DNA of 64,000 nt from NCBI GenBank assembly GCA_029961685.1, contig JARWKL010000015.1, positions 17,854,801 through 17,918,800 of the forward strand, in the 5' to 3' direction. Under the pieces are notes generated by a model. It saw only the letters and a program-made list of their open reading frames with translations, was not told the origin of the DNA and did not search any database. The translations under genes and the position numbers were made by a program. Origin of the DNA: Aristolochia californica (lineage: Eukaryota > Streptophyta > Magnoliopsida > Piperales > Aristolochiaceae). Positions 49,901-63,320 of this stretch are shown here, one piece after another (the stretch's first letter is position 1; every line of letters begins with the position of its first letter).

Positions 49901-52900
49901 TGCCTATGCTTAAAAATCATAGATACTTTTTGGAATTATCTCTCTTAGTATTTGTGCATTTCCATTTTGGATGTTCGATTTTTTTTCAAATCCAAACTTG
50001 TCCCAGTTTTCTCGTCAAGAGCACGATCAACACAATATTTAAATTTTAGAGTTCATTTAAGCAAAAAAAATTAAAAAACTATAACAAATGTAAGTGAAGA
50101 AAATTATTTCATCCTCTAAAAATGAACTCCAAAGTTTTGTTATCCATGTTTGGGAACTTCCACTACTACAAACCCTAATAGCTTGGTGGAGTTTTTTGAG
50201 AAAGAGATTTCTAATTGATCCTAACAGTTTTTAAATGTGGTGGATATGCATGCCAGAAACATACTGAATATGCAAATGACCTAATGAACTAAAAATTTCA
50301 AGGAGTAGAAAAAAATTAAATTCTCAAGTTAACGCGTGGTTGGATATTAACCAGAGCCAAACAACTCACTTTTTGTCTATCCTACAAAATCACAGATACT
50401 TTTTAGAATTATCTCTCTCAGTATTTGTGCATTTCCATTTTGGGTGTTCGAGTTTTTTTCAAATCCAAACTTTTCTCTCTTTCCTCGTAAACAAAATGAT
50501 CACAACAAAAAGAAAATTTTAGAGTTCATGTATGCTAAAAAATTTGAAATCTATAATAAATGTAGGTGAAGAAAATTGTTTCATGTACTAAAAATGAACT
50601 CCAATGTTTTGTTATCCATGTTTGGGAAATTCCACTAGTACAACCCCGAATAGCTTGGTGGAGTTTTCTAAGAATGAGATTTCTAAGTGATCCTAACATG
50701 TTTTAAATGTGGTGGATATGCATGCCAGAAACATGTTGAAGATGCAAATGACCTAATGATCCAAAAACATTAAGGAGTAGAAAAAAACAAAATTCTCAAC
50801 TTAACGTGTGGTTGGATATTTACCCACTTTTGCCTATCCTTCAAAATCTAAGATACTTTTTGGAATTATCTCTCTCAGCATTTGTGCATTTCCATTTTGG
50901 ATGTTCAATTTTTTTTTCAAATCCAAACTTGTCCCACTTTTCTCGTAAACAAAACGATCACAACAAAATGAAAATTTTAGAGTTCGTGTATGCAAAAAAA
51001 TTTGAAAACTATAATAACTGTAGTGAAAAAAATTATTTCATGCACTAAAGATGAACTCCAAAATTTTGTTATCCATGTTTGGAAAATTCCACTAGTACCA
51101 CCCCTAATAGCTTGGTCGAATTTTATAAGAAAGAGATTTCTAGTTGATCCTAACATGTTTTTAATGTGGTGGATATGCATGCCAGAAACATGTGGGAGAT
51201 GGAAATGTCCTAATGATCCAAAAATTTCCAATTGTATAAAAAATTAAATTCTAGAGTTAATGTGTGGTTGGATATTTACTAGAGCCAAACAATCCACTTT
51301 TTGCCTATCGTCAAAAATCACTGATACTTTTTGGACTTATCTCTCTTGTCATTTGTGAATTTCCATTTTGAATGTTCAATTTATTTTCAAATCCAAACTT
51401 GTCCCACTTTTCTCTTAAACAAAAAGATCACAACAAAATGAAAATTTTAGAGTTCATATATACAAAAAAATTTGAAAACTATAATAAATGTTAGTGAAGA
51501 AAATTATTTCACGCACTAAAAATGAACTCCAAAGTTTTGTTATCCAAGTTTGGGAAATTCCACAAGTACAACCTCAAATTTTGTAAGAAAGAGATTTCTA
51601 ATATATCCTTGCATGTTTTAAATGTGGTGGATATGCATGCCAGAAACATGTTGAAGAAGCAAATGACCTAATGATCCAAAAATTTCAAGAAGTAGAAAAA
51701 AATTAAATCCTCAAGTTAACACGTGGTTGGATATTTACCAGAGCTAAACAACCCACTTTTTGCATATCCTTCAATTCAAAGAAACCTTTTGGAATTATCT
51801 CTCTCAGCATTTTTGCATTTCCATTTTGAACGTTCAATTTTTTTTCAAATCCAAAGTTGTTCCATTTTTCTCGTAAACAAAACCTTCACAACAAAAAGAA
51901 AATTTTAGAGTTCATGTATGCAAAAAAATTTGAAAACTATAATAAATGTAAGTGAAGAGAATTATTTCACGCACTAAAAATGAACTCCAAAGTTTTGTTA
52001 TCCATGTTTGGGAAATTGCACAAGTACAACCCCTAATAGCTTGGTGGAATTTTATAAGAAAGAGATTTCTAATTGTTCCTAACATGGTTTAAATGTGGAG
52101 GATATTCTTGCCAGAAACATGTTGAAGAAGCAAATGACTTAATGATCAAAAAATTTCAAGGAGTAGAAAAAAATTAAATTCTCAAGTTAATGTGCAGTTC
52201 GATATTTACCAGAGCGAAACAACCCACTTTTTGCCTATCCTTCAAAATCACAGATACGTTTTTGAATTATCTCTCTCAACATTTGTGCATTTCAAGTTTG
52301 GATGTTCAATTTTTTTTCAAATCCAAACTAGTCCCACTTTTCTCGTAAACAAAACAATCACAACCAAAAGAAAATGTTTGAGTTCATGGATTCAAAAAAA
52401 AAAAAAAAACTATAATAAATATAAGTGAAGAAAATTATTTCATGGACTAAAAATAAACTCTAAAGTTTTGTTGTCCATGTTTGGGAAATACCACTAGTAC
52501 AACCCCTAATAGCTTGGTGGAATTTTATAAGAAAGAGATTTCGAAATGATCCTAACATGTTTTAAATGTGGTGGATATGCATGCCAGAAACATGTTGAAG
52601 ATGCAAATGACCTAATGATCCAAAAATTTCAAAGAGTAGAAAAAAATTAAATTCTCAACTTAAGGTGTGGTTGGATATTTACCAAAGCCAAACAAACCAC
52701 TTTTCGCCTATCCTTTAAACTCACAGATACTTTTTGGAATTATCTCCCTCAGAGTTTGTGCTTTTCCATTTTGGATATTCAATTTTTTTTCAAATCCAAA
52801 CTTGTCCCACTATTCTCGTAAACAAAATGATCACAACAAAATGAAAATTTTAGAGTTCATGTATACCAAAAAATTTGAAAACTATAATAAATGTGAGTGA

Positions 52901-54500
52901 AGAAATTATTTCACGAACTAAAAATGTACCCCAAAGATTTGTTATCCATGTTTGGGAAATTCCACTAGTACAACCCCTAATAGCTTGGTGGAATTTTATA
53001 AGAAAGAGATTTCTAATTGATCCTAACATGTTTTAAATGTGGTGGATATGCATGCAAGATTAATGTTGAAGATGCGAATGACCTAATGATCCAAAATTTT
53101 CAAGTAGTAGAAAAAAATTAAATTCTCAAGTTAATGTGCAGTTCGATATTTACCAGAGCCAAACAACCCACTTTTTGCCTATCCTTCAAAATCACAGATA
53201 CTTTTTTGAATTATCTCTCTCAGCATTTGTGCATTTCAAGTTTGGATGTTCAATTTTTTTTCAAATCCAAATTTGTCCCACTTTTCTCATAAACAAAACG
53301 ATCACAACGAAATGAAAATTTTAGAGTTCATCTATATAAAAAAATTGAAAACTATAATAAATCTAAGTGAAGAAAATTATTTCATGCACTAAAAATGAAC
53401 TCCAATGTTTTGTTATCCATGTTTGGGAAATTCACTAGTACAACCCCTAATGGCTTGGTGAAATTTTATAAGAAAGAAATTTCTAAATGATCCTAACATG
53501 TTTTAAATGTGGTGGATATGCATGCCAGAAACATGTTGAAGATGCAAATGACCTAATGATCCAAAAATTTCAAGGAGCAGAAAAAAATAAAATTCTCAAC
53601 TTAAGGTGTGGTTGGATATTTACCAGAGCCAAACAAACCACTTTTTGCCTATCCTTAAAAATCACAGATACTTTTTGGAATTATCTCTCTCAGAATTTGT
53701 GCTTTTCCATTTTGGATATTCAATTTTTTTTCAAATCCAAACTTGTCCCACTATTCTCTTAAACAAAACGATCACAACAAAATGAAAATTTTAGAGTTCA
53801 TGTATACCAAAAAATTTTAAAACTATAATAAATTTATATGAAGAAAATTATTTCACGCACTAAAAATGTACCCCGAAGATTTGTTATCCATGTTTGGGGA
53901 ATTCCACTAGTACAACCCCTAATAGCTTGGTGGAATTTTATAAGAAAGACATTTCTAATTGATCCTAAAATGTTTTAAATGTGGGGGATATGCATGCTAG
54001 AGACATGTTGAACATGCGAATGACGTAATGATCCAAAATTTTCGAGTAGAAAAAATTTAAATTCTCAAGTTAATGTGTTGTTCGATATTTACCATAGCTA
54101 AACAACCCACTTTTAGCCTATCCTTCAAATTCACAGATACATTTTGGAATTATCTCTCTCAGCATTTGTGCGTTTCAAATTTGGATGTTCAATTTTTTTT
54201 CAAATCCAAACTAGTCCCACTTTTCTCGTAAACAAAACGATCACAACAAAAAGAAAATTTTAGAATTCATGTTTGCAAAAAAAAATGAAAACCATAATAA
54301 AGGTAAGTGAAGAAAATTATTTCACTCACTAAAAATGAACTCCAATGTTTTGTTATCCATGTTTGGGAAATTCACTAGTACAACCCCTAATGGCTTGGTG
54401 GAATTTTATAAGAAAGAGATTTCTAAATGATCCTAACATGTGTTAAATGTGGTGGATATGCATGCCAGAAACATGTTGAAGAAGCCAATGACCTAATGAT
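46994..54500. repeat. Large segmental duplication, copy 2, rearranged
   Basis: Directly follows copy 1. Compared with it, this copy gained two monomers (944 bp, about 49.55-50.49 kb), lost about 1.17 kb corresponding to 42.2-43.4 kb, and has a shortened dimeric section at about 52.65-54.5 kb (type-1 landmarks at 52654 and 53599). A monomer matching 42.78-43.0 kb reappears out of order at 53.12-53.34 kb. The right boundary is approximate. Confidence 0.75.
48607..50494. repeat. Two-monomer tandem duplication, 944-bp period
   Basis: Within copy 2 of the large duplication, landmarks recur at 944 bp: the odd AACACGATCAACACAATAT-type site at 49077 and 50021, TGAATA(C/T)GCAAATGACC near 49322 and 50266, and AATGATCACAACAAAAAG at 49551 and 50495. 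Copy 1 of the large duplication has a single version, so this gain came later. Outer borders are approximate. Confidence 0.7.
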
Positions 54501-54999
54501 CCAAAAATTTCAAGGAGTAGAAAAAAATTAAATTCCCAAGTTAACGTGTGGTTGGATATTTACCAAAGCCAAACAATCCAATTTTTGCCAATCCTTAAAA
54601 ATCAAAGATACTTTTTGGAATTATCTCTCACATAATTTGTGCATTTCCATTTTGGAAGTTCAATTTTTTTTCAAATCCAAACTTGTCCCACTTTTCTCGT
54701 AAACAAAACCATCACAACAAAGTGAAAATTTTAGAGTTCATGTGTGCAAAAAAATTTGAAAACTATAATAAATGTAAGTGAAGAAAATTATTTCACGTAT
54801 TACAAATGAACTCCAAAGTTTTGTTATCCATGTTTGGGAAATTCCACTAGTACAACCCCTAATATCTTTGTGGAATTTTATATGAAAGAGTTTAAATGAT
54901 CCTAACATGTTTTAAATGTGGTGGATATACATGCCAGAAACATGTAGAAGATGCAAATGACGTAATGATCCAAAACTTTCAAGGAGTAGAAAAAAATTA

Positions 55000-57900
55000 A
55001 ATTCTCAAATTAACGTGAGGTTGAATATTTACCAGGGCCAAAAATCCATTTTTTGCCTATCCTTAAAAATCACAGATACTTTTTGGAATTTCTCTCTCAG
55101 AAGTTGTGCATTTCCATTTTGGATGTTCAATTTTTTTCCAAATCCAAACTTGCCCCACTTTTCTTGTAAAGAAAACGACAACAACAAAATGAAAATTTTT
55201 GAGTTCATGTATGCAAAACAATTTGAAAACTATAGTAAATGTAAGTGAAGAAAATTATTTCACGCACTAAAAATGAACTCTAAAATTTTGTTATCCATGT
55301 TTGGGAAATTCCACTAGTACAACCCCTAATAGCTTGGTAGAATTTTATAAGAAAGAGATTTCTAATTGATCCAAACATGTTTTAAATGTGGTGGATATGA
55401 ATGCCAGAAACATGTTGAAGATGCAAATGACCTTATGATCCAAAAATTTCATGGAGTAGAAAAAAATTAAATCCTCAAGTGAACGTGTGGTTGGATATTT
55501 ACCACAGCCAAACAACCCACCTTTTTCTTATCCACCAAAATCAAAGATACTTTTATGAATTATCTCTCTCTGCATTTGTACATTTTCATTTTGGATGTTC
55601 ATTTTTTTTTCAAATCCAAACTTGTCCCATTTTTCTCGTGAACAAAACGAACACAACAAAATGAAAATTTCAGAGTTCGAGTTTGCAAAAAAAAATTTAA
55701 ACTAAAATAAATGTAAGTGAAGAAAAATATTTCACGCACTAAAAATGAACTCCAAAGTTTTGTTATCCTTGTTTGGCAAATTCCACTAGTACAACCCCTA
55801 ATAGCTTGGTGGAATTTTATAAGAATGAGATTTCTAATTCATCCTAACATGTTTTAAAAGTGGTGGATATGTATGCCTGAAAAATGTTGAAGATGGAATT
55901 GACCTAATGATCAAAAATTTTTAAGGAGTAGAAAAAAATTAAATTCTCAACTTAACGCGTGGTTGGATATTTACCAGAGCCAAACAACCCACTTTTTGCC
56001 CATCCTTCAAAATGACAGTTAGTTTTTGGAATTATCTCTCTCTACATTTGTGCATTTCCATTTATGATGTTTGATTTTTTTTCAAATCCAAGCTTGTCCC
56101 ACTAATCTCGTTAACAAAACGATCATAATAAAATGAAAATTTAGAGTTCATGTATGCAAAAAAATTTAAAACTATAATAAGTGTAAGTGAAGAAAAAATT
56201 TGTACGCACTAAAACCGGACTCCAAAGTTTTGTTATCCATATTTACAAAATTCCACTAGTACAACCTCTAATAGCTCAGTGGAATTTTATAAGAAAGAGA
56301 TTTCTAATTGATCCTAACATGTTTTAAATGTGGTGGATATCCATGCCAAAAATATGTTGAAGATGCAAATGACCTAATGATCCAAAAATTTCAAGGAGTA
56401 GAAAAAATTTAAATTCTCAAGTTAACGTGTGGTTGGATATTTACCAGAGCCAATCAACCAACTTTTTGCCTATCCTTTAAAATCACAGATACTTTTTGGA
56501 ATTATCTCTCTCAGCATTTGTGCATTTCCCTTTTGGATGTTCGATTTTTTTTCAAATCCAAACTTGTCGTAATTTTCTCATAAACAAAACGATTACAACA
56601 AAATTAGAATTTTAGAGTTCATGTATGGTAAAAAATTTGAAATCTATAATACATGTAAGTGAAGAAAATTATTTCACGCACTGAAATGAACTCCAAAGTT
56701 TTGTTATGTATGTTTGGGAAATTCCACTAGTACAACCCCTAATAGCTTGGTGGAGTTTTATAAGAATGAGATTTCTAATTGATCCTAACATGTTTTAAAT
56801 GTGGTGGATATGCATGCCAGAAACATGTTGAAGATGCAAATGACCTAATGATCCAGAAATTTCAAGGAGTAGAAAAAAATAAAATTCTCAACTTAACGTG
56901 TGGTTGGGTATTTACCAGAGCCAAACTACCCATTTTTTGCCTATCCTTCAAAATCAAAGATACTTTTTGGAATTATCGCTCTCAGCATTTGTGCATTTCC
57001 ATTTTGGATGTTCAATTTTTTTTCAAATCCAAACTTGTCCCACTTTTCTCGTGAACAAAATGATCACAACAAAATGAAAATTTTAGAGTTCGTGAATGCA
57101 AAAAAATTTGAAAACTATAATAACTGTAGGTAAAGAAATTTATTTCACGCACTAAAGATGAACTCCAAAATTTTGTTATCCACGTTTGGAAAATTACACT
57201 AGTACAACCCCTTATAGCTTGGTGGAATTTTATAAGAAAAAGATTTCTAATTCATCCTAACATGTTTTAAATGTGGTGGATATGCATGCCAAAAACAAGT
57301 TGAAGATGCAAATGACCTAATGATCAAAAAATTTCAAGGAGTAGAAAAAAATTAAATTCTCAACTTAATGTGAGCTTGGATATTTACGAGAGCCTACACA
57401 CCCAGTTTTTGCCTATCCCTCAAAATCAGAGATACTTTTTGGAATTATCACTCTCAGCATTTGTGCATTTCCATTTTGGAAGTTCAATTTTTTTTAAAAT
57501 CCAAACTTGTCCCTCTTTTCTCGTAAACAAAATGATCACAACAAAATGAAAATTGTAAAGTTCATGTATGCAAAAAAATTTGAAAACTATAATAAATATA
57601 ACTGAAGAAAATTATTTTACGCATTAAAAATAAACTAGAAAGTTTTGTTATCCATGTTTCTGAAATTCCACTACTACAACCCCTAATAGCTTGGTGGAAT
57701 TTTATAAGAAAGAGATTGCTAAATGATCCAAACATGTTTTAAATGTGGTGGATATGCATGCTAGAAACATGTTGAAGATGCAAATGACCTAATGATCCAA
57801 AAACTTCAAGGAGTTGAAAAAAATTAAATTCCAAGTTAACGTGTGGTTGGATATTTACAAGTGCCAAACAACCCACTTTTTTCCTATCCTTAAAAATCAC

Positions 57901-58785
57901 AGATACTTTTTGGAATTATCTCTCTCATAATTTGTGCATTTCCATTTTGGATGTTCAATTTTTTTTCAAATCAAAACTTATCCCACTTTTCTCGTAAACA
58001 AAACGATCACAACTAAATGAAAATTTTAGAGTTCATGTACTCTAAAAAATTTGAAAACTATAATAAATGTAAGTGAAGAAAATTATTTCACGCACTTAAA
58101 ATGATCTCCAAAGTTTTGTTAACCATATTTGAGAAATTCCACTAGTACAACCCCTAATAGCTTGGTGGAATTTTGTAAGAAAGAGATTTCTAATTGTTCC
58201 AAGGATGTTTTAAATATGGAGGATATGCATGCCAGAAACATGTTGAAGATGCAAATGAGCTAATGATCCAAAAATTTCAATTTGTAGAAAAAAATTAAAT
58301 TTTGTAGTTAACGCGTGGTTGGATATTTACCAGAGCCAAACAACCCACTTTTTGCCTATCCTTCAAAATCACACATACTTTTTGGAATTATCTCTCTCAG
58401 CATTTGTGAATTTCCATTTTGGACGTTCAATTTTTTTTCAAATCCAAACTTGTCCCACTTTTCTTGTAAACAAAGCGATCACAACAGAAAGAATATTTTA
58501 GAGTTCATCTATGCAAAAAAATATGAAAACTATAACAAATGAAAGTGAAGAAAATTATTTCACGCACTAAAAATGAACTCCAAAGTTTTGTTATCCATGT
58601 TTGGCAAATTCCACTAGTACAACCCCTTATAGCTTGGTGGTACTTTATAAGAAAGAGATTTCTAAATGATCCTAACATGTTTTCAATGTGGTGGATATGC
58701 ATGCAAGAAACATGTTGAAGATGCAAATGACCTAATGATCCAAAAATTTGAAGGTGTGGAAAAAACTTAAATTCTCAAGTTAGCG
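55000..58785. repeat. Eight-monomer segmental duplication, copy 1
   Basis: Shares ordered private variants with the next block at an offset of 3770-3773 bp: GTGAACGTGTGG with CCACC/CCTCC-TTTTTC (55479 / 59252), CACTAATCTCGTTAAC (about 56100 / 59870), AGCCTACACACC (57391 / 61163), AATTTTAGA or TCAATTTGTAG region (58278 / 62048), TTTCAATGTGGTGG (58681 / 62451). Borders are approximate. Confidence 0.8.
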
Positions 58786-61700
58786 TGTGGTTGGATATTT
58801 ACCAGAGCCAAACAACCAACTTTTTCCCTATCCTTAAAAATCACAGATACTTTTTGGAATTATCTCTCACAGAATTTGTGCATTTCCATTTTGGATGTTC
58901 AATTTTTTTTCAAATCCAAACTTGTCCCACTTTTCTCGTAAACAAAACGACAACAACAAAATGAAATTTTTTGATTTCATGTATGCAAAAAAAATTTGAA
59001 AATTATAGTAAATGTAAGTGAAGAAAATTATTTCACGCACTAAAAATGAACTCTAAAGTTTAGTTATCCATGTTTGGGAAATTCCACTAGTACAACCCTT
59101 AATAGCTTGGTTGAATTTTATAAGAAAGAGATTTCTAATTGATCCTAACATGTTTTATATGTGGTGGATATGCATGCCAGAAACATGTTGAAGATGCAAA
59201 TGACATTATGATCCAAAATTTTCAAGGAGTAGAAAATAATGAAATTCTCAAGTGAACGTGTGGCCGGATATTTACCAGAGCCAAACAACCCTCCTTTTTC
59301 CTATCCATCAAAATCAAAGATACTTTTTGGAATTATCACTCTCTGCATTAGTGCATTTTCATTTTGGATGTTCAATTTTTTTTCAAATCCAAACTTGTCC
59401 CATTTTTCTAGTAAACAAAACGATCACAACAAAATGAAAATTTCAGAGTTCGTGTATGCAAAAAAAATTTAAAACTAAAATAAATGTAAGTGAAGAAAAA
59501 TATTTCACACACTAAAAATGAACGCCAAAGGTTTGTTATCCATGTTTGGGAAATTCCACTAGTACAACCCTTATAGCTTGGTGGAATTTTATAAGAAAGA
59601 GATTTCTAATTCATCCTAACATGTTTTAAAAGTGGTGGATATGCATGCCTGAAAGATGTTGAAGATGCAATTGACCTAATGATCAAAAAATTTTAAGGAG
59701 TAAAAAAAATTAAATTCTCAACTTAACGCGTGGTTGGATATTTACCAGAGCCAAACAACCCACTTTTTGCCCGTCCTTCAAAATCACAGTTAATTTTTGG
59801 AATTATCTCTCTCAGCATTTGTGCATTTCAATTTATGATGTTTGTTTTTTTTTCAAATCCAAACTTGTCCCACTAATCTCGTTAACAAAATGATCATAAT
59901 AAAATGAAAATTTTAGAGTTCAAGTATGCAAAAAAAATTAAAACTATAATAAGTGTAAGTGAAGAAAATTATTTCACGCACCAAAATTGGACTCCAAAGC
60001 TTTGTTATCCATGTTTGGGAAATTCCACTAGTACAACCTCTAATAGCTCTGTGGAATTTTATAAGAAAGAGATTTCTAATTGATCCTAACATGTTTTAAA
60101 TGTGGTGGATAAGCATGCCAGAAATATGTTGAAGATGCAAATGACCTAATGATCCAAAATTTTCAAGGAGTAGAAAAAAACTATATTCTCAAGTTAACGT
60201 GTGGTTGGATATTTACTAGAGCCAAACAACCAACTTTTTGCCTATCCTTCAAAATCACATATACTTTTTGGAATTATCTCTCTCAGCATTTCGGCATTTC
60301 CCTTTTGGATGTTCGATTTTTTTTCAAATCCAAACTTGTCCTACTTTTCTCATAAACAAAACATTTAGAACAAAATTAGAATTTTAGAGTTCATGTAAGC
60401 TAAAAAATTTGAAAATCTATAATAAATGTAAGAGAAGAAAATTATTTCCCACACTAAAAATGAACTCCAAAGTTTTATTATGTATGTTTGGGAAAGTCTA
60501 CTAGTACAACCCCTAATAGCTTGGTGGAGTTTTATAAGAATGAGATTTCTAATTGATCCTAACATGTTTTAAATGTGGTGGATATGCATGCCAGAAACAT
60601 GTTGAAGATGCAGATGACCTAATGATCCAAAAATTTCTAGGATAGAAAAAAATAAAATTCTCAACTTAACGTGTGGTTGGATATTTACCAGAACCAAACA
60701 ACCCATTTTTTGCCTATCCTTCAAAATCAAAGATACTTTTTGGAATTATCTCTCTCAGCATTTTTGCATTTCCATTTTGGATGTTCAATTTTTTTTCAAA
60801 TCCAAACTTGTCCCACTTTTCTCTTTAACAAAACGATCACAAAAAAATGAAAATTTTAGAGTTCGTGTATGCAAAAAAATTTGAAAACTATAATAACTGT
60901 AAGTGAATAAAATTATTTCATGCACTAAAGATGAACTTCAAATTTTTGTTATCCATGTTTGGAAAATTACACTAGTACAACCCCTAATAGCTTGGTGGAG
61001 TTTTATAAGAAAGAGATTTCTAATTCATCCTAACATGTTTTAAATGTGGTGGATATGCATGCCAGAAACAAGTTGAAGATGCAAATGACCTAATGATCAA
61101 AAAATTTCAAGGAGTAGAAAAAAATTAAATTCTCAACTAAATGTGAGTTTGGATATTTATGAGAGCCTACACACCTAGTTTTTGCCTATCCCTCAAAATC
61201 AGAGATACTTTTCCGAATTATCAGTCTTCGCATTTGTGCATTTCCATTTTGGAAGTTCAATTTTTTTTCAAATCCAAACTTGTCCCTCTTTTCTCGTAAA
61301 CAAAACGATCACAACAAAAGGAAAATTGTAGAGTTCATGTATGCAAAAAAAATTTGAAAATTATAATAAATATAACTGAAGAAAATTATTTTACGCACTA
61401 AAAATAAACTAGAAATTTTTGTTATCCATGTTTAGGAAATTCCACTACTACAACCCCTATTAGCTTATTGGAATTTTATAAGAAAGAGACTGCTTAATGA
61501 TCCTAACATGTTTTAAATGTGGTGGATATGCTTGCCAGAAACATGTTGAAGATGCAAATGACCAAATGATCCAAAAATAGGAGTAGAAAAAAATTAAATT
61601 CCAAGTTAACGTGTGGTTGGATATTTACAAGAGCCAAACAACCCACTTTTTGCCTATCCTTAAAAATCACAGATAATTTTTGGAATTATCTCTCTCAAAA

Positions 61701-62560
61701 TTTGTGCATTTCCAATTTGGATGTTCAATTTTTTTTCAAATCCAAACTTATCCCACTTTTCTCGTAAACAAAACGATTACAACAAAATGAAAATTTTAGA
61801 GTTCATGTATGCAAAAAAATTTGAAAACTATAATAAATGTAAGTGAAGAAAATTATTTAACGCACTAAAAATGAACTCCATAGTTTTGTTAACCATGTTT
61901 GAGAAATTCCACTAGTTCAACCCCTAATGGCTTGGTTGAATTTTGTAAGAAAGAGATTTCTAATTGTTCCTAGCATGTTTTAAATATGGAGGATATGCAT
62001 GCCAGAAACATGTTGAAAATACAAATGTGCTAATGATCCAAAAATTTCAATTAGTAGAAAAAAATTAAATTCTCAAGTTAACGTGTGGTTGGATTTTTAC
62101 CAGAGCCAAATAACCCACTTTTTTCCTATCCTTCAAAATCACACATACTTTTTGGAATTATCTCTCTCAGCATTTGTGAATTTCCATTTCGGACGTTCAA
62201 TTTTGTTTCAAATCCAAACTTGTCCCACTTTTCTCGTAAACAAAGCGATCACAACAAAAAGAATATTTTAGAGTTCATGTAGGAAAAAAATATGAAAACT
62301 ATAATAAATGAAAGTGAAGAAAATTATTTCACGCACTAAAAATGAACTCCAAAGTTTTGTTATCCATGTTTGGGAAATTCCACTTGTACAACCCTTATAG
62401 CTTGGTGGTACTTTATAAGAATGAGATTTCTAAATGATCCTAACATGTTTTCAATGTGGTGGATATGCATGCCAGAAACATGTTGAAGATGCAAATGACC
62501 TAATGATCCAAAAATTTCAAGGAGTAGAAAAAACTTAAATTCTCAAGTTAAGGTGTGGTT
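58786..62560. repeat. Eight-monomer segmental duplication, copy 2
   Basis: Adjacent tandem partner of the preceding block, same orientation. The monomers after its right end resemble the start of each block (GAATTTGTGC variant near 62640), so a third partial copy may begin there, but it is less clear. Confidence 0.75.
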
Positions 62561-63310
62561 GGATATTTACCAGAGCCAAGCAACCAATTTTTTCCCTATC
62601 CTTAAAAATCATAGATACTTTTTGGAATTATCTCTCTCAGAATTTGTGCATTTCCATTTTGGATGCTCAATTTTTTTTCCACTCCAAACTTGTCCCTCTT
62701 TTCTCGTAAACAAAACGATCACAACAAAATGAAAATTTTAGAGTTCTTGTATGCAAAAACATTTGAAAACTATAATAAATGTAAGTGAAGAGAATTATTT
62801 CACCCACTAAAAATGAACTCTAAAGTTTTGTTATCCGAGTTTGGGAAATTCCACTAGTACAACCCCTAATAGCTTGGTGGAATTTTATATGAAAGTGATT
62901 TCTAATTGATCCTAACAAGTTTTAAATGTGGTGGATATGCATGCATGAAACATGTTAAAGAATCAAATGACCTAATGATCCAAAAGTTTCAAGGAGCAGA
63001 AAAAAATGAAATTCTCAAGTTAATGTGTAGTTTGATATTTACCAGAGCAAAACAACCCACTTTTTGCCTATCCTTTAAAATCACAGAAACTTTTTGGAAT
63101 TATCTCTCTCAGCTTTTGTTCTTTTCCATTTTGGATGTTCAATTTTTTTTCAAATCCAAACTTGTGCCACTTTTCTTGTAAACAAAACAATCGCAAGAAA
63201 ATGAAAACTTTAGAGTTCATGTAAACAAAAAAATTAGAAAACTATAACAAATGTAAGTGAAGAAAATTATTTCACGCCCTAAAAATGAACTCATAAGTTT
63301 TTTTATCCAT

Positions 63311-63320
63311 GTTTGGTGGA
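63311..63320. other. Deletion junction: 33 bp lost between two TTGG sites
   Basis: Here CCATGTTTGG runs directly into TGGAATTTTG. Normal units have 33 more bases between (GAAATTCCAC ... TAGCTTGG). The two flanking TTGG sites are short direct repeats, which gives a simple slippage explanation. Confidence 0.85.

Noticed and set aside
52385..52412. A-run expanded to about 17 bases as a retroposon poly-A tail
   Set aside because: The position is the normal A-rich site of the monomer, the flanks are ordinary satellite, and there is no inserted sequence; simple slippage explains it.
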